From Terriglobia bacterium (lineage in GTDB: Bacteria > Acidobacteriota > Terriglobia > Terriglobales > Acidobacteriaceae), in the NCBI GenBank assembly GCA_020073645.1, contig JAIQET010000043.1, positions 1 through 36,525 on the forward strand: 36,525 nt of DNA, read 5' to 3'. The position numbers and the translations under genes were made by a program. The notes under the pieces are model-generated. The model worked only from the letters and a program-made list of their open reading frames with translations. It had not been told where the DNA came from and made no database searches. Within the stretch, counting starts at the first letter, position 1; each line of letters starts with the position of its first letter. Positions 23,943-34,100 of this stretch are shown here, piece after piece.

Positions 23943-24578
23943 CTAGCTATCCCGGTCTCCGAACACTTCCGCTGTGAAAGCTTCCAGCTTGGCGCCCTTC
24001 TGCCAGGCGTTGGTCGGCAATCCAGCTTTGCGGCAGGTTTGTTCGAGAAAGGTCGTGCGATCCCATCCGTGCTCTACCGGCACCTGCGGCAGCAGCAAGC
24101 CGCGATGGGAGCCCACGGTCAGCAGTAAACCGTGACGCCCGATCTCTATTTCTTCCGGCCGAATTGGTTTGAGTGGGGACAGGATGCTGAGCGAGACCTC
24201 CAGTTCGGAGACTTCTTCCCGCGTGACCGGCCAGAATCGGGTGTCTTCGAACGCGGCCGACCGCGCAGTTTCAGCCACGGTCTGGTAGAGCGAATAGATG
24301 GGAAACACGTAACCCACGCAGCCGCGCAAATCCCCACGAACATAAATAGTGGTGAAGGCGCCCCGCGGCTCCGCCAGGTGCGGAGACGGTGGAGTCAGAG
24401 AGAGCTGGCGTCCCTCCAGCGCCGAGGCTACGGCCTCATGGGCCAGCTTCAGCAGCAGGGTGCGTTCTTCCGGAGAAAACTCAGGACAGCTCGTGGAGGT
24501 ACGGGCGTCCTCGCCCGTACTTTCGGAACTGCAGGCCGAGCGGGAATCGGTCGACGAATCTTCAGGTGACGGGGACAT
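23943..24578 (-). CDS. AMMECR1-domain protein (AmmeMemoRadiSam system protein A)
   Basis: The 211-aa protein has the AMMECR1 fold, with the diagnostic LRGCVGY at 84-90, SLYQTVAETARSAAFEDTRFWPVTREE in the middle and a TTFLEQTCRKAGLP C-terminal stretch. A polar, Ser-rich N-terminus of about 30 residues is not part of the domain. The family is often found with a MEMO protein and a radical SAM enzyme, but neither is in this window, so the partner genes are elsewhere or absent. Its start lies 17 nt inside the pgsA gene, so it is likely to be co-translated with it. Biochemical function is not established. Confidence 0.9.
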   Translation of the reverse strand: MSPSPEDSSTDSRSACSSESTGEDARTSTSCPEFSPEERTLLLKLAHEAVASALEGRQLSLTPPSPHLAEPRGAFTTIYVRGDLRGCVGYVFPIYSLYQTVAETARSAAFEDTRFWPVTREEVSELEVSLSILSPLKPIRPEEIEIGRHGLLLTVGSHRGLLLPQVPVEHGWDRTTFLEQTCRKAGLPTNAWQKGAKLEAFTAEVFGDRDS

Positions 24579-25212
24579 CGCGCTTCCTCCGTCGGCTCAG
24601 GACGAAGGCTCGGCGGCGGCGTTTCACCACCTGGCGGTCAATCTTGGACCAGAAGGCGGCAAAGTAGTCGATGGCCGAGGCCAGCGACAGAAACACCATA
24701 AACCAGATGGCGACACGTGCGATCCAATGCACCGGGAAAATGTAATACCCGTACACCGGCCATTCTTTCCAGCGGTGGTCGAGAATGGCCGCCACCACGG
24801 AAACGATTTGCACCAGCATCTTGAATTTGCCCAGTTCGCTGGCTTCGATGGTGAAGCCCTCCGAAGCCGCGATCGAACGCAGGCCGCTTACCAGGAACTC
24901 GCGCCCGATGATCACCACCGCCATCCACGCCGGCACCAGGCTGGGATTGAACTGCACCAGGGTCACGAACGCCGCCGCAATCAAGAGTTTGTCCGCCAGT
25001 GGATCGAGCAGCATGCCCATGGTGGTGATCTGCCCGCGCCGTCGCGCCAGGTATCCGTCAATGCCGTCGGTGATGGAAGCGGCGATGAACAAAGCCGAAG
25101 CCAGCAGCTCTTTTTCACCGGCGGTGGAGGCAAAACGATTGGTGGACAGGATCCAGATCAGCAGCGGGATGCTGAAGATGCGGGTGAGCGTGATGGAATT
25201 GGGCAGATTCAC
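24562..25212 (-). CDS. pgsA: CDP-diacylglycerol-glycerol-3-phosphate 3-phosphatidyltransferase
   Basis: This membrane enzyme makes phosphatidylglycerol phosphate from CDP-diacylglycerol and glycerol 3-phosphate. The CDP-alcohol phosphotransferase motif is complete: Asp49-Gly-x-Asp52-Gly-x2-Ala-Arg57, then Gly66, Asp70 and Asp74. The opening NSITLTRI is the usual PgsA start. Several hydrophobic segments follow (ITTMGMLLD onward, ALVPAWMAVVIIG, WIARVAIWFMVFLSLA). The start is GTG at 25212. The 216-aa length fits the family, with a basic tail (VVKRRRRAFVLSRRRKR) that overlaps the next gene by 17 nt. Confidence 0.93.
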   Translation of the reverse strand: MNLPNSITLTRIFSIPLLIWILSTNRFASTAGEKELLASALFIAASITDGIDGYLARRRGQITTMGMLLDPLADKLLIAAAFVTLVQFNPSLVPAWMAVVIIGREFLVSGLRSIAASEGFTIEASELGKFKMLVQIVSVVAAILDHRWKEWPVYGYYIFPVHWIARVAIWFMVFLSLASAIDYFAAFWSKIDRQVVKRRRRAFVLSRRRKRDVPVT

Positions 25213-25357
25213 CGCGCACGCGTGTCGCCGGAAAATAGCGGCAGGACTAGATTATCCTCCACCCGGAACGGGGAAAGCAATCAAAGGAAATGAGCGCGGA
25301 CTAGAGGTTGGTCATGTTGCCGGGGAAATGAGACCAATCTTCATCCCTTGGACTTCT

Positions 25358-25687
25358 TCACTCCCGCTTGGCGGCCTTGTACCCGGCTTTCCTGGCCTCG
25401 TCTTCGGTCATGAACTTGCCGTTTTTGGTTTTGCCGTACCAGCGGCCGCGCTTGTGATAGATGCCGGTGTCGAGGTTCACCCAGACTTTGTGGCTGGCCT
25501 TGGCAGCATCGATTTCTGCGGCGGAGGGAGTGGCGGATTCGGATTTCGCGCTTTTGGGTTTGTCGGCAGTGTTTGTTTGGGAATCCGAACCGGTCTGCGG
25601 TTTAGCGACCGCGGTCGCCGGCATGAGCACAGACAGGATGAACAAGCCTACGATCCAAGCGGTCGGTTTGATGCGCGTTGCGTTCAC
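25358..25687 (-). CDS. Small secreted protein with WYGKTKNG ('sunset-like') domain
   Basis: A 109-aa protein: signal peptide (WIVGLFILSVLMPATAVA), then a Lys/Ser/Ala-rich linker. The C-terminal 40 residues, KVWVNLDTGIYHKRGRWYGKTKNGKFMTEDEARKAGYKAAK, form a module that recurs at the end of many bacterial nuclease-like and envelope proteins (sunset or Ada-like metal-binding-type domain in my recollection); the His and aromatic residues are kept. I chose the GTG at 25687 because GGAGG lies 7 nt upstream; the first GTG at 25711 is less likely. Function is unknown. Confidence 0.75.
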   Translation of the reverse strand: MNATRIKPTAWIVGLFILSVLMPATAVAKPQTGSDSQTNTADKPKSAKSESATPSAAEIDAAKASHKVWVNLDTGIYHKRGRWYGKTKNGKFMTEDEARKAGYKAAKRE

Positions 25688-25782
25688 GGGATCGCCTCCA
25701 GGCGGCCACACCCGCCCCGGACTGACGTCCCCTGGGCTGATTTCTGCCGCCCCTCCGGGGCTCGTCCTTGTCCTACCGTAGA

Positions 25783-25802
25783 CCCACGGCTTGCGCCGTG
25801 GG
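25783..25802. repeat. Palindrome CCCACGGC-TTGC-GCCGTGGG
   Basis: A perfect 8-bp stem with a 4-nt loop, followed by CTTTATTC on the plus strand. It lies about 65 bp beyond the glutamate dehydrogenase stop (minus strand), and the T-rich side faces away from that gene. It looks like a common acidobacterial spacer element rather than a dedicated terminator. Confidence 0.55.
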
Positions 25803-25866
25803 CTTTATTCTTGCGCCGCTTCGCGGCTGGTGCGGCCGCTACGCGCCCCGACGCGGGCTGCCGGCG

Positions 25867-27132
25867 CTACGCGTAAATCCCGCGCTGGCGGATGGTGTAC
25901 GCGACCCGGTCGATCGCCAGCATGTAGGCGGCGATGCGGTTGTTGACATTGTGGGTCTCGGCGTAACGGACCACATCTTCGAAAGCCGTCTTCATGATGT
26001 GTTCCAACTGCTCGTTGACCACCGACTCTTTCCAGAAATAGCCCTGGCGGTCCTGCACCCACTCAAAATAAGAGGTAGTGACGCCGCCGGCGTTGCACAG
26101 GATGTCGGGAATCACGAAGACTCGCTTGTCGGCCAGGATTTCGTCGGCGGCAGCGGTGGTGGGTCCGTTCGCCCCTTCGGCCAGGATCTTGCACTTCACC
26201 CGATCGGCATTGCGGCTGGTGATCTGGTTCTCGGTGGCGGCGGGAATCAGGATGTCGCACTCGGTCACCAGCAGTTCCGCGGGATCGGTCTTTTCTGCTT
26301 CCGGGAAGCCGTGGATGGTGCCGTTGCGTTGCCGGTGCTCCCAGAGCGCATCGAGATCGAGTCCATTCTTGTTGTAAAGGCCGCCGTCCACTTCAAGAAT
26401 CCCAATGATCTTGTAGCCCGCTTCCGCCATCAGCTTGGCGGCGTTGGAACCGACGTTGCCGAAACCTTGCACAATCACGCGCGTGGACTCGCGATTCAGT
26501 CCCAGTTTCCGGATGGCTTCCTCGCAGACAATCATGATGCCGCGTCCGGTGGCTTCGCGGCGGCCGCGCGATCCGCCGATGTTCAGCGGCTTGCCGGTCA
26601 CCACCGCCGTCACCGTCTGCCGCATGTGCATGGAGTAGGTGTCCATCATCCACGCCATAACTTGTTCGTTGGTGTTGATGTCAGGGGCGGGTACATCTTT
26701 CTCTGGACCGATGAACTCGATTAGTTCGGCGGTGTAGCGGCGGGTCATGCGCTCCAACTCGCCCATGGACATCTTATGAGGGTCGCAAATGACCCCGCCC
26801 TTGGCGCCGCCGAAGGGAATGTTCACCACGGCGCATTTCCAGGTCATCCAACTGGCCAGGGCGCGGACTTCGTCGAGGGTGACGTCGGGCGAGTAGCGGA
26901 TGCCGCCCTTGGCCGGGCCGCGGGCGATGGAATGCTGTACCCGGAAACCGGTGAAGACCTCCAGGTGGCCATCATCCATGGCGACCGGGATATGCACGAT
27001 GATCTCGCGGGCGGGATAGCGCAGGACTTTCCATATCCCCTCGTCCAGGTTCAGCTTCTGGGCGGCCAGGTCAAAACGGGCGGCTTGTGCCTCCCACGGA
27101 TTGATTTCCTGCTCGAGGGAAATGGTCTTCAT
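25867..27132 (-). CDS. gdhA: Glu/Leu/Phe/Val-type glutamate dehydrogenase
   Basis: This enzyme reversibly deaminates glutamate to 2-oxoglutarate, linking nitrogen and carbon metabolism. The 421-aa length is that of the hexameric short class. Key residues are present: the PFGGAKGGV stretch with the catalytic Lys111, the substrate-pocket motif [10 protein letters not shown] (76-85), VPAPDINTN (148-155) and the NAD(P) site QGFGNVGS (222-229). Cofactor preference cannot be read with confidence. A GGAG site lies 7 nt upstream of the ATG. It is a single gene. The symbol is given for the class; rocG would be used if it is catabolic. Confidence 0.96.
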   Translation of the reverse strand: MKTISLEQEINPWEAQAARFDLAAQKLNLDEGIWKVLRYPAREIIVHIPVAMDDGHLEVFTGFRVQHSIARGPAKGGIRYSPDVTLDEVRALASWMTWKCAVVNIPFGGAKGGVICDPHKMSMGELERMTRRYTAELIEFIGPEKDVPAPDINTNEQVMAWMMDTYSMHMRQTVTAVVTGKPLNIGGSRGRREATGRGIMIVCEEAIRKLGLNRESTRVIVQGFGNVGSNAAKLMAEAGYKIIGILEVDGGLYNKNGLDLDALWEHRQRNGTIHGFPEAEKTDPAELLVTECDILIPAATENQITSRNADRVKCKILAEGANGPTTAAADEILADKRVFVIPDILCNAGGVTTSYFEWVQDRQGYFWKESVVNEQLEHIMKTAFEDVVRYAETHNVNNRIAAYMLAIDRVAYTIRQRGIYA

Positions 27133-27255
27133 GGTGTGCTCCGATGATGGCGCTTAGGTGGTCAGATGCTGGCCGGCGCCGGGCAGATACCCGGGTAGGC
27201 AGGCAAACCCAGCATTGTATGCAGGTGGCGGCAGAGAGGCAAGTTTGACTGCTAA

Positions 27256-28074
27256 TTACAGGATCAGCTCCATCCCCTCGGCCGCGGCCCGGACTTTGGG
27301 ATAGTAGTTGCGTGCTTCTTTCACCACGTTGTCAATGCAGGCATCGTCGTGGTCGGGATCGTGGTGGAACAGAATCAGTTCCTTGGCCCCGCTCTCCATC
27401 ACGATGTTGACGGCTTCGCGCCAGTGGCTGTGTCCCCAGCCGCGGCGGCGGGCCTGGTATTCGTCCGGGAGATACTGCGAGTCATAAATCAGCACGTCCG
27501 CTCCGGTCGCCAGGCGACGCACGTTCCTGTCGAACTCGGCATTGCCGGGCTCGTTGTCGGTGGCGTACACCAGCACCCCGGTCTTGCTTTCGAGGCGGAA
27601 ACCCATGCAGCCCTGGGGATGGTTCAGCCAGGTGCCCTGTATGGTTACCTCGTCGAGCGGCATGCGCCCTTCTTCAAAATCGTAGAAGTCGCAGCGCGCT
27701 TTCATCTCGGTCATATCCACCGGGAAGTAAGGCGAGGTCATCTGCTCTTCCATCACCCGCCTCAGGCCACGGGTACGGCTGGAAGAGTGGAACAGAAAAC
27801 GGTTCTCCGGCTTGTCATACAGTGGACCAAAAAACGGGATGCCCTGAATGTGGTCCCAATGGAAGTGGGAGACGAAAACGTGAGCACAAATGTTGCGGCC
27901 GTTGAATTCGGAGCGCAGTTGCTGTCCGAGGGCGCGGAACCCGGTGCCGCAGTCGAAGATGTACAGGCTATCGCCAATACGCACCTCGACGCAGGAGGTA
28001 TTGCCTCCGTAGCGCAAGTTTTCCGGGTGGGGAGTCGGGGTCGATCCCCGCACCCCCCAGAACTTCACTCGCAT
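27256..28074 (-). CDS. MBL-fold metal-dependent hydrolase (RNase Z/PDE-like)
   Basis: The 272-aa protein has the metallo-beta-lactamase core. The metal-binding HxHxDH motif is His70, His72, Asp74, His75 in SHFHWDHIQG; the opening FWGVRGSTPTPHPENLRYGGNTSC is characteristic of an RNase Z-like/cyclic-phosphodiesterase-like subgroup; later His ligands fall in ELILFHHDP. It might act on RNA, cyclic nucleotides or phosphodiesters; the substrate is unknown. I chose the ATG at 28074, where the family starts; the open frame runs to a TTG at 28128 but adds an unrelated stretch. A GGGGGCG site precedes the chosen ATG. Confidence 0.87.
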   Translation of the reverse strand: MRVKFWGVRGSTPTPHPENLRYGGNTSCVEVRIGDSLYIFDCGTGFRALGQQLRSEFNGRNICAHVFVSHFHWDHIQGIPFFGPLYDKPENRFLFHSSSRTRGLRRVMEEQMTSPYFPVDMTEMKARCDFYDFEEGRMPLDEVTIQGTWLNHPQGCMGFRLESKTGVLVYATDNEPGNAEFDRNVRRLATGADVLIYDSQYLPDEYQARRRGWGHSHWREAVNIVMESGAKELILFHHDPDHDDACIDNVVKEARNYYPKVRAAAEGMELIL

Positions 28075-28182
28075 ACGCCCCCACTGCGATAAACCTTTAT
28101 TTTCCAACGCATTGACAGGCTCCGTCAATTCATTTACTGGTTACGAGAGTAGTGGTCCTATTGCAGCATCCCAGAATGTAGC

Positions 28183-28199
28183 GCCGGCTCCCCGCCGGC
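28183..28199. repeat. Small palindrome GCCGGC-n5-GCCGGC upstream of trpE
   Basis: GCCGGCTCCCCGCCGGC forms a short GC-rich stem 85 nt upstream of the trpE ATG. The sequence AGCGCCGGC...GCCGGC resembles a spacer element frequent in this phylum. A role in trp control is not supported; no leader peptide rich in Trp codons was seen. Confidence 0.4.
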
Positions 28200-28286
28200 C
28201 GCCTTGCCTCCAGGGAAGCACTTAGCCCCCAACGCGCTCCCCTATAATGAACCCACTGCGCCCCGGAAACGCACGCAAGGGTACAC

Positions 28287-29768
<1,482 letters not shown>

Positions 29769-29912
29769 AGCCGGTCTCGTCAGTGGTTTCGTGGGAGGGC
29801 ACGGACTCCGCGGCTCCATCGTTGTCGGTGATACAACAGGGTCCGCGCGCGTTCGCTACTAACAAGAGCTTGGGACGGGAAAGGCACACCAAGACCAGCC
29901 GCAGACACGCGA

Positions 29913-29949
29913 GCCCCGCCTAATGACACAAGCGGCGGGGCCTTGTTCA
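29913..29949 (+). terminator. Probable terminator after trpE
   Basis: GCCCCGCC (29913-29920) pairs exactly with GGCGGGGC (29934-29941), followed by CTTGTTC. The T content is modest. It lies about 145 nt past the trpE stop and 36 nt before the stop of the next, convergent gene, so it may serve both strands. Confidence 0.5.
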
Positions 29950-29976
29950 CGTCCAATTCTCACGGCAGGGATCGGG

Positions 29977-30846
29977 CTACTTCTTGGCCGGTTCTTTCTT
30001 TGTTTCCGTCTTGCTCGCGGTCTTGGCTGCAGGAGCTGGCTTACTCCCCCAGAACTCGGCGTCGGCTTGCGCCCATTCCTTCGGCGGATAGCTCATGCTG
30101 GGGCTGATGGCAAATATCTGCGTTTCTGAGCCTTCCAGTCCCTGGGTTTCGAAGTCAGCTATCTTCTTCTGACCGTCCTCGCCGAGTGCGTCCTTGTAGG
30201 CTTTTCCGTGGACGGCCGGGAAGGCATCCAGTTCTGCCAGTGATTTCAGGGGCAGGAAAATAACGTAGGTGCCTCCGGTGTTGCCGGCGGTCAGGTGGTA
30301 AACCGCGTAATGGTCAACCAGTCCCGCCTTTTCATGGGCGGCGAGAGCCACTTTGCGCGCCTCGACAAAATGGTCGTCGTGGCCCGGCTTGACGTGGAGA
30401 ACAACAGTTGCAAAATAGCGCGTTCCCGCCACCGTCACGTCGGGGTGGTAGCTGAGTTCGGGCATGTAGGTGAACACGGCATTGGTCAAGCCCGTCAGAT
30501 AGTCTCCGTCCTTGTCAGCCAGGGTAGCTTGCTCGGCCGCCATCGCAGCGTTCTTCTCCTGCGCATGGGTATCCTTGGCCCAGTCCTCCATCGAATCGTA
30601 GCCGGTGAAGAACAGCACGCGGGGTTCGCCGGTGATCGAAGACATGGCAACGTAGTGGGTCGGCCAGTTGGCCTTGGCGAACATCCGCGGCCATCCCGCC
30701 TCCCATTTTTCGTGCGCCGCACCCTTTCCGGTCTTCAAGACTTCCCGCGTCATCGTCAAAACCTTGGGCGGGGTCATCATCGCTTCCTGGGCTTGTGCGA
30801 TGGCCGCAAATCCCAGGATGCACAGAACCAGCATTAGTTTTCTCAT
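29977..30846 (-). CDS. Secreted protein with two dimeric alpha/beta-barrel-like halves
   Basis: The 289-aa protein has a signal peptide (RKLMLVLCILGFAAIAQA), then two related halves. The first contains KVLTMTREVLKTGKGAAHEKWEAGWP...PTHYVAMSSITGEPRVLFFTGYDSMEDWAK, the second RYFATVVLHVKPGHDDHFVEARKVALAAHEKAG...DHYAVYHLTAGNTGGTYVIFLPLKSLAELD; these look like tandem NIPSNAP/ABM-type ferredoxin-like modules. The tail is Lys/Ala/Pro-rich. No catalytic residues stand out, and the role is unknown. The ATG has GGGGGA just upstream. Its promoter lies in a 270-bp divergent spacer shared with the kinase gene. Confidence 0.78.
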   Translation of the reverse strand: MRKLMLVLCILGFAAIAQAQEAMMTPPKVLTMTREVLKTGKGAAHEKWEAGWPRMFAKANWPTHYVAMSSITGEPRVLFFTGYDSMEDWAKDTHAQEKNAAMAAEQATLADKDGDYLTGLTNAVFTYMPELSYHPDVTVAGTRYFATVVLHVKPGHDDHFVEARKVALAAHEKAGLVDHYAVYHLTAGNTGGTYVIFLPLKSLAELDAFPAVHGKAYKDALGEDGQKKIADFETQGLEGSETQIFAISPSMSYPPKEWAQADAEFWGSKPAPAAKTASKTETKKEPAKK

Positions 30847-31116
30847 TCATCCCCCTTCATCGAACTTTTCTGCATAGGTTGCAAACGGCGCCAAGTGTAC
30901 ACCCCATTTCGTCCGTTCGCCTGCGTTGTGAAATGATTCTCACGTGGAGCGCCCCGAGTTCGTCCCGGTCACGGTTGAAAACATCGCTGTTTCACCATTG
31001 ATCCATTGACTTTTTCAACTCCGCCTTTCAGTTCTCGGCCCGGGGTGTAGAATCGGCCCGGCGTTCGTCCAAGAAAAGCCGCCGCTGACGACCGCCAGGC
31101 TCCCGGGAGGCTCAAT
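30847..31116. other. Divergent promoter spacer before the kinase gene
   Basis: These 270 bases separate the minus-strand secreted-protein gene from the plus-strand kinase. No coding frame or strong palindrome was seen. A reading frame in phase with the kinase opens after a stop at 31048 and contains no ATG, GTG or TTG before the kinase glycine loop, which matters for the start choice. Confidence 0.6.
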
Positions 31117-34100
31117 CTGATCGGCCGCACACTCGCCCATTACCAGATCACCGCCGCGATCGGTGCCGGCGGCATGGGTGAGGTGTATCGTGCCACCGAT
31201 TCCAAGCTGGGGCGTGAGGTGGCGCTCAAAGTGCTGCCCGCCGAGATGGCGCGCGATCCTGAACGGCTGGCGCGCTTCCAGCGGGAAGCTCGCGCCGTGG
31301 CAGCGCTGAACCATCCGCACATTGTCACCATTTTTTCTGTGGAAGAAGCCGAGGGCGTCCACTTCCTCACCATGGAACTGGTCGACGGCCAATCGCTTGA
31401 CCGCCTCATTCCCGAGGACGGGCTGCCGGTCGAGCGAATCGTCGAGATTGCCGGCGCGCTGGCGGGAGCGCTGGCCGCAGCGCATGAAAAAGGCATCGTG
31501 CATCGCGATCTGAAGCCCGCCAACGTCATGGTCGCGAACGACGGGCGGGTGAAAATTCTCGACTTCGGATTGGCGAAGGACGTCAGCCCCGACAAGCACA
31601 CGGGCGCGACGATGACCTCCGCCGGACAGACCGAGGTGGGCGTCGTCATGGGCACGCCGGCTTACATGTCGCCCGAACAGGTTTCCGGCCGCACGCTCGA
31701 TCCGCGGACAGACATCTTCTCGCTGGGCGTAGTGCTGCACCAGATGGCGACCGGAAAGCAGCCGTTCTGCGGAAATTCTTCCGCCGAACTGATCTCCGCG
31801 ATCCTGCGTGACACTCCACCGCCGGTGACGGAAGTGCGGCCCGACCTGCCTTCCGATTTGGGGCGCATCATCCGGCGATGTTTGGAGAAGGATCCCAGCC
31901 ATCGCGTGCAGACGGCGCGCGATGTCGCCAATGAATTTCGCGATCTGGCGCGGCAAACGTCCCAGAAGATTTCGGTTTCAACATCACGCGTCGCCGACTC
32001 GGGCGCAGCGCGTGCCGAGCAGGGGTTCTGGGTAGCGGTGCTTCCCTTCAAATACAGCGGCGCTAACCCTGACCTCACGGTTTTGGCCGAAGGGCTGACG
32101 GCAGACATCGTCACTGGACTGTCGCGATTCTCTTACCTGCGGGTAATTGCGCGCGGGTCGACGGCTAAATACTCCAGCGAGTCGGGAGATGTTCGGGCCA
32201 TCGGCAAGGAACTCGGCGCGCGATACGTGATGGAGGGCAGCCTGCGGCAGGCCGGGGCGAAGCTGCGGCTCGCGGTACAACTGGTCGATGCCACGACCGG
32301 CGCTCACCTCTGGGCGGAGAACTATGAGCGTACTTTCAGTCCGGAAACAGTTTTCGAGTTGCAGGACGATCTGGTCCCACGAATCGTTTCGACGATTGCT
32401 GACATGAACGGAGTTCTGCCCCGGAGCATGAGTGAGGTTTTGCGCAGCCGCCCTCCCGAGCAGTTGAGTCCCTACGAGGCAGTGCTGCGGAGCTTCGGCT
32501 ATTGCGAGCGGGGCACCCCCGAAGAACTGACTGCTGCGCGGTCCGGACTGGAAGCGGCGGTGCGCAAGGCTCCGAATTACGCCGACGCCTGGGCGATGCT
32601 CGCGTTCCTGTGCGGCCAGGATTACGTGCATGCATTCAACCTTCAGGCCGATGCCCTGGCGATCGGAGCCGCCGCCGCACGGCGGGCCGTGGAGGCAGGG
32701 CCCTCCAATCATCTGGCCTATTTCAGTCTGGCCCAGGTGCTCGCCTACCAAAAAGAATTCCATACTTTCCGGGATGCGGCGGAGCGGGCCATCGCGCTCA
32801 ACCCTATGGACGGCAACTCGGTTGCTCTTCTCGGTGAGTTGATGACCTACGCAGGTGAGCGGGAGCGCGGCATGGAATTGGCGGGGCGCGCCAAGCAGCT
32901 CAATCCCAATCATCCCGGATGGTACTGGTTCGCCGATTTCTACAACGCTTATCGCCAGGGCGACGACCGCGCCGCGCTCAGCTTTGCGCTCAAAGTCAAG
33001 CTGCAAGGTCACCCACTCGCCCCCATGTTCATAGCGGCAGCCTCCGGGCAGCTCGGGGAAGCAGATACCGCTGCCAAAGCCGTGCGGGATTTGCTGAAAG
33101 TGCGGCCCGATCTCCCGGCCATTATGCGCACGCAGGTCGAGAAAGTCTGGGACCCCGAGTACGGCGAGCGCTTCCTCGACGGCTTGCGAAAGGCCGGGCT
33201 GGAGATTCCGGATACAGAATCAGCAGCCCCAACACCAGAGATTTCCCGTTCTGCCGCGAAGGCCGATTCGGGCGCTGCCCGCGCAGAAGGAGGTTTTTGG
33301 GTCGCGGTACTTCCCTTCAAGTACAACGGAGCCAACGCTGATCTGGCAGTCCTGGCCGAGGGGCTGACGGAAGATATCGTGACCGGGCTGTCACGATTCT
33401 CGTATTTGCGTGTCATCGCGCGCAGTTCCACGTTGCGATACGCAAACCAGGTGTCCGATCTGCGGACTGTGGGCAAGGGACTGGGCGCGCGCTACGTGAT
33501 GGAAGGAAGTCTCCGCCTCGTGGGAACCACACTGCGCCTGGCGGTGCAACTGGTGGACACGAACTCCGGGGCTCATCTGTGGGCTGAGACTTATGATCGT
33601 CCCTTCAAGCCAGAGTCGGTGCTTGAACTTCAGGACGACCTGGTCCCGCGCATCGTCTCCACCGTCGCCGACCAGTACGGTATCTTGCCGCGCACGATGA
33701 GCGAAGTGCTCCGCAGCAAGAGTGAGGAACAGTTGACCCCGCATGAGGCGGTACTTCGCACCTTCAGCTACTTTGAGCGAATCACTCCGGACGAACATGC
33801 AATCGTACGGCGAATTCTGGAGCGCGCCGTCAAGAACGCGCCCGATCACAGCGATTGCTGGGCAATGCTGTCGATGATTTACCGCGGCGAGTATGCGCAA
33901 GGATTCAACACCGGGCCGGATCCCCTTGGCCGCGCAATCGCAGCCGCGCAGCGCGCTGTGGAATTAGCGCCCTCCAATGCCCTCGGCTACTGGGCCCTGG
34001 CCACAAGTCTTTTCTTCCACAAGGACAAGCTCGGCTTTCGCGCGGCGGCGGAGCGGGCCATGGCGCTGAATCGGATGGATGGATCCACCATTGCCTTTAT

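Noticed and set aside
28183..28286. trp attenuator upstream of trpE
   Set aside because: No Trp-rich leader peptide, T-box or terminator/antiterminator pair could be seen; only a short spacer palindrome.
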